From Clostridiales bacterium (GTDB taxonomy: Bacteria > Bacillota > Clostridia > Christensenellales > CAG-138): 21,315 nucleotides of DNA. Positions 6,197-12,721 of this stretch are shown piece by piece. The stretch is taken from NCBI GenBank assembly GCA_019416935.1, contig DXWI01000022.1, positions 1 through 21,315 on the forward strand, written 5' to 3'. Position 1 is the stretch's first letter. The number at the start of each line of letters is the position of its first letter. The position numbers and the translations under genes are program-made. The notes under the pieces are model-generated. The model ran no database searches. It had not been told where the DNA came from and saw nothing but the letters and a program-made list of their open reading frames with translations.

Positions 6197-8380
6197 TCAG
6201 GCTTGCAGCAGAATCGCGTCAAGGCGGCGCTGTGTGTTTTCGAGCGCCTCCTCCGGCGTTTCCGTGCCGGAAATCGCTTGAAGCAGGTGCTCCCCGAGCA
6301 CGGCCTCAAAATCGCGCTGGTTCAGATTGATGTTCATCGGCGAGAGAATCGGCTGTCGGATACCGAGGCGCAGATTGCTTTGTAGCTCCGCCAGCCATGG
6401 GTAGGTATCCAGTATTTCGCGCTGCTCGTAAATGCAGCGGCAGGCGCAAACGCCGCCGAGCATCACCAACTCCGGCGCGATCTGCTCGCTCGTGGCCCAA
6501 CTGACGAAGGCGTACGCCTCATCGGGCTGCGCAGTGCGGTTGCCGATGCAGAGCGCGCCGCCGCCCAGCAGCGGATGCCGGCCCGGAATGGAGGCAAAGC
6601 CGATTTCAATGCCCGCGTTGGCGCTCTGCGTGCGCACAAAGTTCGAGGCGTGGTTGGCATACACAATCGCCGTGGCGGTTTGACCGTTCACAAAGTTCTG
6701 CGCGATCTGGCTCCAGTTTCTGGCCGGGGTCGGGCTTGTGCAGGAGGCAAACGCGATGTAATCGCGCAGCGCCTGCAGCGCGATCGGCGTCAGCAGGTTC
6801 AGGCAGCCGCTGTGGCTGTAGGTGAGTCCGCCCGCTGCCAGCAGGCGCGGCAGATATTCCACGGCAACAGAGGTCGGCCTTGCAGGCGCGAGACTTGAGC
6901 CGTAGCGGATGGGGGAATCCGGCCGGTGAGCGCGGGAGAAAAAGCGGCTGACGCGATCGAACGCCTCGTAGGTTGCGGGCACTTCCAGCGAATGGCCGGT
7001 CTGCTCGTAGAACGCGCGCATCTGGCCGATGTCCTCGAAGAGCGATTTTTGATAGAACAGAAGCTGCACCGCAATGTCGAACGGCAGCGCATACAGTTTG
7101 CCGCCGACGCCGGAGAACTCGGTCTGCAGACCGGACAGAAACCGGTTGAACTGGCTGGCCACACCGCTGTCGAGCTCATCGAGCGGGCGGAACAGCCGCG
7201 GCCCGAAATAGGAAAGACTGGACGGGTCAAGGCGGACAACATCCCACTCGGACGCACGCGGGGAGAGCAGCTCGCCAAACACCTCGTTCATGCTGCACGC
7301 ATGCAGCTCGACCGGCACGCCGGTGCGGCGTGTAAAGCGCGGCAGCAGGCAACGCAGCGCGTTGACGGAGGGGGTTTCGTGCGCAAGCACGCGGAGCGGA
7401 CGCTTTTTCAGCGGCAGCGGCGCGGGACACGGCTCGGTAAATCTCGAAATGCCGTATTGGCGCGATTCGGGCGCCAACCCGCTCTCCGCCTGCGTCAGCA
7501 GCGCGTCGGCCGCCTCGTGCCCCATGCGGCGATAGTTGAGCGCGGCGCTGGAGCGGCCGACATGGTAGGACGGCCGGAGCGAGCAGAGTGTGTACAGCGC
7601 CGGCAGCGTGCTCGCGCCCTCGGCAAATGCGCGCTCTACCCGTTCCGACAGCGCCTCACCCGTACAGATGACGCAGCGCGGCGCCGGACTGCGGTCGAGC
7701 AGCGCGTGCACCGACGGCGACTGCTCCGCCCGCGTGCTCTCGATAAACCGGTCGTCGGGCAGCGGGAGTTCCCGACGAAGCGCGTCGCAGAAGCCGCGCT
7801 GGTCGGGAAAGGCGGCGTCGTCCGTCAGCACATAGATGCTGTCCGCGCCAAACCCGGCGCGGCGCGAAAGCGCGGCAAACCAGGCGGCGGCCTCCTCCGT
7901 GCGGAACCTGAAAGAGGGGAGCGCGGCCTGCTGCGGCGGCCGTTCCAAAAACAGCAGGGGCATCTTGCGCGCCAAAAGCGCCTGATACTCCTTTTTGTGG
8001 TTTTGCAGGCAGGACACCGTGAGCGCGCCGCATACCTTCAGCGCCGCGGCCTCCGTGATGGCGCGCCGCTCGATATAGGGCATATCGCCCGTGAGAAACA
8101 GCCGCACCGAATACCGGCGGCTTTCCGCGAGGCGCAGAATGCCGGTGTAGAGATCCGCATAGCGCGCTTCGTCGAGCGTGGGGAGGATGACCGCGAGCGT
8201 TTTGGTTGTGCCGCGCCTGAGCAGACTGGCCTTCTCATCGATGGAATAGCCCATCGCCAGCGCCGTCTGTTCCACAAGCCGGATTTTTTCGTAGCTGACG
8301 CCGCCGCGCTTATTGAGCACGTTGGATACGGTGCCGTGCGAAACGCCGGCGGCCTTTGCAATGTCCTTGATGGTCGGCAT
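6197..8380 (-). CDS. Chimeric regulator: LacI HTH + LacI sensor fused to a family 1 solute-binding domain
   Basis: A 727-residue predicted cytosolic DNA-binding regulator. Residues 3-23 ('IKDIAKAAGVSHGTVSNVLN') are a LacI helix-turn-helix, followed by the hinge and a periplasmic-binding-protein-like LacI sensor (about 60-315). From about 328 ('PLRVLAHETPSVNALRCLLP') to the end is a second, full-length domain resembling extracellular solute-binding proteins of the family 1 sugar/UgpB type: 'LYALPFDIAVQLLFYQKSLFEDIG', 'PATYEAFDRVSRFF', 'LGGGALCIGNRTAQPDEAYAFVSWATSEQ'. There is no signal peptide, so the SBP domain acts inside the cell, presumably as a second ligand sensor. A GGGAGGAAAG site precedes the ATG. 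The gene is divergent from the HAD/ABC operon that it probably controls. The ligand is unknown. Length is about twice that of a normal LacI protein, with no stop or frameshift at the domain junction. Confidence 0.88.
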   Translation of the reverse strand: MPTIKDIAKAAGVSHGTVSNVLNKRGGVSYEKIRLVEQTALAMGYSIDEKASLLRRGTTKTLAVILPTLDEARYADLYTGILRLAESRRYSVRLFLTGDMPYIERRAITEAAALKVCGALTVSCLQNHKKEYQALLARKMPLLFLERPPQQAALPSFRFRTEEAAAWFAALSRRAGFGADSIYVLTDDAAFPDQRGFCDALRRELPLPDDRFIESTRAEQSPSVHALLDRSPAPRCVICTGEALSERVERAFAEGASTLPALYTLCSLRPSYHVGRSSAALNYRRMGHEAADALLTQAESGLAPESRQYGISRFTEPCPAPLPLKKRPLRVLAHETPSVNALRCLLPRFTRRTGVPVELHACSMNEVFGELLSPRASEWDVVRLDPSSLSYFGPRLFRPLDELDSGVASQFNRFLSGLQTEFSGVGGKLYALPFDIAVQLLFYQKSLFEDIGQMRAFYEQTGHSLEVPATYEAFDRVSRFFSRAHRPDSPIRYGSSLAPARPTSVAVEYLPRLLAAGGLTYSHSGCLNLLTPIALQALRDYIAFASCTSPTPARNWSQIAQNFVNGQTATAIVYANHASNFVRTQSANAGIEIGFASIPGRHPLLGGGALCIGNRTAQPDEAYAFVSWATSEQIAPELVMLGGVCACRCIYEQREILDTYPWLAELQSNLRLGIRQPILSPMNINLNQRDFEAVLGEHLLQAISGTETPEEALENTQRRLDAILLQA

Positions 8381-8438
8381 GCTTTCCTCCCGAACGATAC
8401 AACCGATTTGCGGGCGGTGTGGCGCTCGCTTCCTCTAA

Positions 8439-8467
8439 AGATTACACCATAGAGAAGCCGTTGACAA
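8439..8467 (-). promoter_or_regulatory. Promoter of the chimeric regulator gene
   Basis: On the minus strand TTGTCA (8462-8467), 17 bases, TAATCT (8439-8444). The predicted start is near 8432, about 50 bases before the ATG at 8380. It diverges from the promoter at 8527-8556, and the operator repeats lie between the two. Confidence 0.65.
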
Positions 8468-8506
8468 GCGAAAACCGTGCCAAAAGGGTCGTTGCGGGTC
8501 AAAATA

Positions 8507-8543
8507 TGACACGTTCCAAAATACACTTGACACGTTCCAAAAT
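8507..8543 (+). promoter_or_regulatory. Tandem LacI-type operators (two identical 16-bp boxes)
   Basis: TGACACGTTCCAAAAT occurs identically at 8507-8522 and 8528-8543, start to start 21 bp, i.e. two helical turns. Within each box TGACAC/GTTCCA is an imperfect palindrome centred on CG, the usual layout of LacI-family operators. The second box overlaps the -35 of the HAD/ABC operon promoter, a position that would block RNA polymerase. The chimeric LacI protein next door is the obvious candidate binder. Confidence 0.75.
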
Positions 8544-8556
8544 GATGTTCTATAAT
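8527..8556 (+). promoter_or_regulatory. Promoter of the HAD/ABC transporter operon
   Basis: TTGACA (8527-8532), 18-base spacer, TATAAT (8551-8556). The predicted start is near 8563, giving a leader of about 80 bases that holds a small perfect hairpin GGCAGC/GCTGCC (8584-8604). The -35 lies inside the second operator box. Confidence 0.85.
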
Positions 8557-8641
8557 GATAGAGACATAGAATGGATTCTGGATGGCAGCAATCGTTCGGC
8601 TGCCGGTCAAACAATCGATCGGGATTCTTAGGAGTAGCATC

Positions 8642-9472
8642 ATGATGGATATTCGGGCTATTTTGCTGGATTTTGACGGCACCTCCCTACAGCGGGATCA
8701 GGTGTATATTTCTTTTCGCAACAAGCGCGCTCTGCTCGATGCGCTTGACCGCGGCGTGGAGATCATTCCGTGCACCGGGCGCTGCGAGGACATGTTTCCG
8801 CCGCAGATCGAGGCGGAGAGGCGCATTCGGTATTGGGTGACCGCCAACGGCGCGCGCGTGGTGGACCGTCAAAAAAAAGAGGTTATCTTCCAGTCCCTGT
8901 TCACGCCGGAGGAATCCGCGATGCTCTGCCGTATTTTTGAAGGCCGTCACATCTATTCCGAAATTTCCGCCGACGGCAAAATCTTTATGGAAAGGGATGT
9001 GTGCGCGCATCTGGAGAACTATCCCGTGCCGCCGCACCACGTCTGGTTCCTTGAGGCGGGGCGGCAGATCGAAGTGGATACCCCGTCGGCCTATTTCCTC
9101 GAGCATGGCATCGGCGTCGAGAAGGTCAACGTATACGGCGTTCCCGCCGAGCAGCAGCAGCCGATGATCCGGGCGCTGCTCGATACCGGCATCGTCACCA
9201 TCACCGACGGCGCGGGCGCGGACATTCAGTTCTTTCCCAAGCGCCAGAGGCGTGTGGATGCGATGGATGCGCTGTTTTCGCGCCTCGGCTACGGCTATGA
9301 GAGCGTGATGAGCCTCGGTGACAGCCGGCTTGACCAGCCGATGATCGAAAACGCCGCCATTGGCGTCGCCATGGGCAACGCGCCGGAGCAGGTCAAGGCC
9401 GTGGCCGACTATGTGACCGCCCCGTTCGATCATGACGGCGTGGCGGACGCGATTGAGAAATATCTGCTGTAG
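8642..9472 (+). CDS. HAD-superfamily (Cof/subclass IIB) phosphatase
   Basis: A 276-residue cytosolic HAD hydrolase of the Cof type, a group that dephosphorylates sugar phosphates, nucleotides and cofactors. Motif I is D10-F-D12-G-T in 'ILLDFDGTSL'; motif IV is G-D227-S-R-L-D231, followed by 'AIGVAMGNAPEQVKAVADYVT', typical of the subclass. The C2 cap lies between them. The frame is open from 8582, but the ATG at 8642 is chosen because AGGAG (8630-8634) lies seven bases upstream and the protein then begins directly with the first beta strand of the HAD fold. It is the first gene of the operon, with the next gene 13 bases downstream. The substrate is not evident. Confidence 0.9.
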   Translation: MMDIRAILLDFDGTSLQRDQVYISFRNKRALLDALDRGVEIIPCTGRCEDMFPPQIEAERRIRYWVTANGARVVDRQKKEVIFQSLFTPEESAMLCRIFEGRHIYSEISADGKIFMERDVCAHLENYPVPPHHVWFLEAGRQIEVDTPSAYFLEHGIGVEKVNVYGVPAEQQQPMIRALLDTGIVTITDGAGADIQFFPKRQRRVDAMDALFSRLGYGYESVMSLGDSRLDQPMIENAAIGVAMGNAPEQVKAVADYVTAPFDHDGVADAIEKYLL

Positions 9473-9485
9473 GGGGGCGCCGGAT

Positions 9486-10367
9486 ATGGAAAAGAAACTG
9501 TTCGCCGGGTATGCGCCGCAGCGCAAACGACTTGTCTGCATCGATTCCGACGGCTGCGCGTTCGACACCATGGAGATCAAGCACAAGGAGTGCTTCTGCC
9601 CCGCAACGATCCATGCGTGGGGCTTGCAGCCGATCTCCAAGTATGTGCGCGAGGCGTGGGAATTCGGCAATCTGTATTCGAGGGATCGCGGCCGTTCGCG
9701 CTTTTACGAGCTGCCGTTCGTGTTCGACCTGCTTGAGGAGCGCCCCGAGGTGCGGCGCATCGGCTTTGAACTGCCGGACATTACATCCTTCCGCCGCTGG
9801 CAGAGGACGGCGCCGGTTCTCAACAACGAGGCGCTCAAGGCGGAGGCCGACAAGGGCGATCCGGTCATGCAGCGTGCGCTCGCATGGTCGCTCGAGATGA
9901 ACCGCCGCGCCGCCGATATGGTTTACGGCATTCCGCCGTTTCCCGGCGTACGCGAGAGCCTGATCCGGCTGTTTGACGAGGCGGACATCGCCATCGTGTC
10001 GGCAACGCCGCGCGAGGCGCTGGAGCGCGAATGGGCCGAGCACGACCTGATGCGGTATGTGCACCAGCTTTGCGCGCAGGAGGACGGCTCCAAGAAGAAA
10101 TGCATCGCGGCGCTTATGGCCTGCTATGCGCCGGAAAACGTGCTCATGATCGGCGATGCACCGGGCGATCTGGAGGCGGCGCACGAAAACGGCGTGCTGT
10201 ACTTCCCGATCCGGCCCGGACAGGAGATGGAGTCCTGGCAGGAGTTTTACGGAGAGGGACTAACGCGGTTCCTGAACGGCTCGTTTGCCGGCGCCTTTGA
10301 AGCGGAGCAGATCGGGCGGTTCAACGCATGCCTGCCGACCGTTCCGCCGTGGAAGCAGAGAAAGTAA
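9486..10367 (+). CDS. HAD-like hydrolase, second in the transporter operon
   Basis: A 293-residue HAD-fold protein, only distantly like the Cof protein before it. Catalytic-looking residues are D20 and D22 ('CIDSDGCAF', motif I), S172/T174 ('IVSATP', motif II), the lysine cluster 203-205 (motif III) and D224/D228 ('MIGDAPGDLEAA', motif IV). A large helical cap (about 30-150) separates motifs I and II. The start at 9486 has a GGGGGG run a few bases upstream, right after the previous stop. All HAD catalytic positions are present, so activity on a phosphate or phosphonate is likely. The family beyond HAD is not recognised. Its place before the binding protein suggests it processes the imported compound. 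Confidence 0.85.
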   Translation: MEKKLFAGYAPQRKRLVCIDSDGCAFDTMEIKHKECFCPATIHAWGLQPISKYVREAWEFGNLYSRDRGRSRFYELPFVFDLLEERPEVRRIGFELPDITSFRRWQRTAPVLNNEALKAEADKGDPVMQRALAWSLEMNRRAADMVYGIPPFPGVRESLIRLFDEADIAIVSATPREALEREWAEHDLMRYVHQLCAQEDGSKKKCIAALMACYAPENVLMIGDAPGDLEAAHENGVLYFPIRPGQEMESWQEFYGEGLTRFLNGSFAGAFEAEQIGRFNACLPTVPPWKQRK

Positions 10368-10369
10368 GG

Positions 10370-10387
10370 TTTGATCGACAGATCAAA
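10370..10387 (+). repeat. Intercistronic hairpin before the binding-protein gene
   Basis: TTTGATC-GACA-GATCAAA is a perfect 7-bp stem with a 4-base loop, just after the HAD stop codon and 35 bases before the SBP ATG. There is no U-run, so it is more likely an mRNA processing or stability element than a terminator. Confidence 0.5.
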
Positions 10388-10422
10388 GCAAACAACATAC
10401 AAATAAAACAGGAGGAAACAAG

Positions 10423-11523
10423 ATGAAAAAGCTACTCAGCATGCTGCTCGTCGCCGTTATGGCCCTGAGCCTCGTTGCCTGTCAGGCACAGCCCGCAGCG
10501 CCGGAGGCGACCAACGCGCCCGCAGCGGAACCCACCAAAGCGCCCGAGGCTGCGGAACCGACCGCGGAACCCGTGGCAGAGGACCCCGACACCGACAATC
10601 TCGTTCTCTATACGTCTGCTGGCGCTTCGGAGTATGAGTTGATCGTTGGCCTGTTCAACGAGAAGTACCCGAACATCAATGTTGAAATCGTGAGCGGCGG
10701 CTCCGGCGAACTGGCCAGCCGCATCACCGCCGAGAAGGACGCGCCCTACGGCGACGTCATGATGGGCGGCGGCAACACGACCTACCGCGGCATCGAGGAT
10801 GCGCTTGCAGCCTACAAGAGCGTCGAGGCCGCCAACCTGTTCCCCGAGTTCATGCCCGAGGATGATCTGTACACCCCCTGCTACATCAATGTCAACAGCA
10901 TCATCGTCAACAAGACCCTGATCGCGGAGACGGGTGTGGAAGTGACCGGTTGGGAATCGCTGTGCGATGAGCGCCTCAAGGGCAACATCTCCTATGCGAA
11001 CCCGGCGGACTCCAGCTCCGCGCTGGAAGTCATCGTGAACATGCTGGCCGCCATGAACGGTACCGGCAATCTCGAGGATGGCTGGGCGTTTGTGGAGCGC
11101 TTCGTTGCCAACCTGGACGGCAAATTCGCCTCCGGTTCCTCCGCAGCGTACAAGAACGTTGTTGAGGGCGAGTATGCGGTTGGCCTCTGCAATGAGGACA
11201 AGGCGATCTCCTATATGAAGGACGGCGCGGATGTATACGCCGTGTACGCCAAGGAGGGCATCACGCTCCGCACCTCGAACATCGCTCTGATCAAGGGCGG
11301 CGCAAACGTCAAGAACGCGAAGCTGTTCATCGACTTCGTCGTTTCGCTGGAGTGCCAGACGGCCATGGAGTCCGAGATCAACGTTCGTCCGGTCCGTACC
11401 GATGTTCCGCTGACGACCGAAGGCCGCATCGCGACCGCGGATCTCGTGCAGCTCCCCTATCCGGAAGTCAGCTCCTCTGACCTCAAGACCCGGTTCCAGG
11501 ACGTTCTGACCTCGGTTGGCTAA
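10423..11523 (+). CDS. ABC transporter substrate-binding lipoprotein (AfuA/FbpA/PhnS-like)
   Basis: A 366-residue lipoprotein that would bind the substrate outside the membrane. The signal peptide ends in the lipobox LVAC with lipidated C20; an A/P/E/T-rich tether follows (21-57), then the binding domain from 'LVLYTSAGASEYE'. 'SGGSGELASRI' (91-101), 'YINVNSIIVNKTL' and 'SGSSAAYKNVVEGEYAVGL' (237-255) match the family 1-like ferric/sugar-phosphate/aminoethylphosphonate binders. Where iron binders carry paired tyrosines after this last motif, this protein has 'CNEDKA' (256-261), so ferric iron is unlikely. An AGGAGG site precedes the ATG. ATPase and permease genes follow. I infer an anionic organophosphate or phosphonate ligand; this is not proven by sequence. 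Confidence 0.9.
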   Translation: MKKLLSMLLVAVMALSLVACQAQPAAPEATNAPAAEPTKAPEAAEPTAEPVAEDPDTDNLVLYTSAGASEYELIVGLFNEKYPNINVEIVSGGSGELASRITAEKDAPYGDVMMGGGNTTYRGIEDALAAYKSVEAANLFPEFMPEDDLYTPCYINVNSIIVNKTLIAETGVEVTGWESLCDERLKGNISYANPADSSSALEVIVNMLAAMNGTGNLEDGWAFVERFVANLDGKFASGSSAAYKNVVEGEYAVGLCNEDKAISYMKDGADVYAVYAKEGITLRTSNIALIKGGANVKNAKLFIDFVVSLECQTAMESEINVRPVRTDVPLTTEGRIATADLVQLPYPEVSSSDLKTRFQDVLTSVG

Positions 11524-11537
11524 GGATCAACAGCCGG

Positions 11538-11589
11538 ACGCCCGTAACTTGAAACGGGGGCGTTCGCCGTCGCATGGCGGCGGACGCCC
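11538..11589 (+). promoter_or_regulatory. Overlapping alternative hairpins between SBP and ATPase genes
   Basis: A strong 12-bp hairpin (GGGCGTTCGCCG / CGGCGGACGCCC, one G-U pair, 11558-11589) overlaps a second possible hairpin (ACGCCCGT / ACGGGGGCGT, 11538-11563), so both cannot form together. No U-run follows. The likely role is to protect the SBP mRNA 3' end and lower downstream expression, as in many ABC operons; a switch is possible but unsupported. Confidence 0.5.
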
Positions 11590-11614
11590 TGTCTCAGACA
11601 TGGAGAGAAAGACA

Positions 11615-12721
11615 ATGGCAGTATCGATTCATATTAAAAACGTAATGAAGAAGTATGACGACAATATCGTCATACACGACCTCTCCGCAGATATCAGGAG
11701 CGGCGAGCTGTTCACGCTGCTCGGACCATCCGGCTGCGGCAAAACGACGCTTCTGCGCATGATCGCCGGTTTCAACACGGTCGAAAACGGCACCATCGCG
11801 TTTGATGATACGGTCATCAATCACATCCCCGTTCATAAGCGCAATTTCGGCATGGTGTTCCAGAACTATGCCATCTTTCCGAACATGACCGTCTACCGCA
11901 ACATCGAGTACGGTCTCAAAAACAAAAAGCTCCCGAAGGACGAGATCAAGCGCCGCGTCGAAGCGATCATGGAGACGGTGCAGATCTCGCAGTACAGGGA
12001 TCGTTACCCAGACAAGCTCTCCGGCGGGCAGCAGCAGCGCGTGGCGCTGGCGCGCGCCATCGTCGTGCAGCCGCAGGTGCTGCTCATGGACGAGCCACTC
12101 TCCAACCTCGACGCAAAGCTGCGCATCGAGATGCGCGAGGCCATTCGCGAGGTGCAGAAGCACATCGGCATCACCACCGTGTACGTCACCCACGATCAGG
12201 AGGAGGCGCTGGCCATCTCCGACCGCATCGCGGTGATGAACAAGGGCGATATTCAGCAGATCGAAATTCCCGAGCGCATTTATTCGCGCCCGTATAACAC
12301 ATTTGTGGCGGACTTTATCGGCCACAGCAACCGCTTTACCGGCACCGTGCTGGAGCAGGCGAACGGCAAGACGGCCATCCGCCTTCAGACCGGGCTCACG
12401 GCCGAAATCGCCGGGATCAAGCCGGTGGAAAAGGACAGCGAGGTGCTCGTGTACGTCCGGCCGGAGGAGTTTATTTTCACGACTGCGGAGCAGGGCATGG
12501 AGGCCAAGGTGCTGGTCAAGCGTTTCCTCGGCAAGTACATCCACTATATTGTGGACTGCGGCACCGGCGAGCATGTGGAGGTGACGGCGGATACGTCGAG
12601 CGCGGAGCGCATCCATGAGCCGGGCGAAACGGTGTATCTCGGCGTGAACACGCGCCGGATCAACCTGTTCGACAAGCAGACGGAGACGACCCTGCTGGAG
12701 GGGGTGGAGAGCAATGTTTAA
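11615..12721 (+). CDS. ABC transporter ATP-binding protein (FbpC/PotA-like)
   Basis: A 368-residue ATPase that powers the importer. Walker A is 'GPSGCGKTT' (37-45), with Q-loop 'VFQNYAIFPNMTV', signature 'LSGGQQQRVALARA', Walker B 'VLLMDEPLSNLDA' and H-loop 'YVTHDQEEA'. A C-terminal TOBE/OB regulatory domain (about 240-360) is present, as in the iron, sugar-phosphate and polyamine importer group. The frame is open from 11516, overlapping the SBP gene, but the ATG at 11615 is chosen because GGAGAG sits seven bases upstream and the family normally begins just before 'SIHIKNVMKKY'. Its last 8 bases overlap the permease start, indicating translational coupling. Confidence 0.95.
   Translation: MAVSIHIKNVMKKYDDNIVIHDLSADIRSGELFTLLGPSGCGKTTLLRMIAGFNTVENGTIAFDDTVINHIPVHKRNFGMVFQNYAIFPNMTVYRNIEYGLKNKKLPKDEIKRRVEAIMETVQISQYRDRYPDKLSGGQQQRVALARAIVVQPQVLLMDEPLSNLDAKLRIEMREAIREVQKHIGITTVYVTHDQEEALAISDRIAVMNKGDIQQIEIPERIYSRPYNTFVADFIGHSNRFTGTVLEQANGKTAIRLQTGLTAEIAGIKPVEKDSEVLVYVRPEEFIFTTAEQGMEAKVLVKRFLGKYIHYIVDCGTGEHVEVTADTSSAERIHEPGETVYLGVNTRRINLFDKQTETTLLEGVESNV

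Noticed and set aside
6926..8452. A 508-residue open frame antisense to the chimeric regulator
   Set aside because: It is basic, Arg/Ala/His-rich and low in structure, as expected for the shadow of a GC-rich gene. The opposite strand has clear HTH and SBP motifs.
8582..8641. N-terminal extension of the first HAD protein from 8582
   Set aside because: There is no ribosome binding site there, and the HAD fold begins right after the ATG at 8642, which has AGGAG at good spacing.
11516..11614. N-terminal extension of the ATPase from the ATG at 11516
   Set aside because: It overlaps the SBP gene and spans the intercistronic hairpins. The added residues are unlike the family, and 11615 has a well-placed ribosome binding site.
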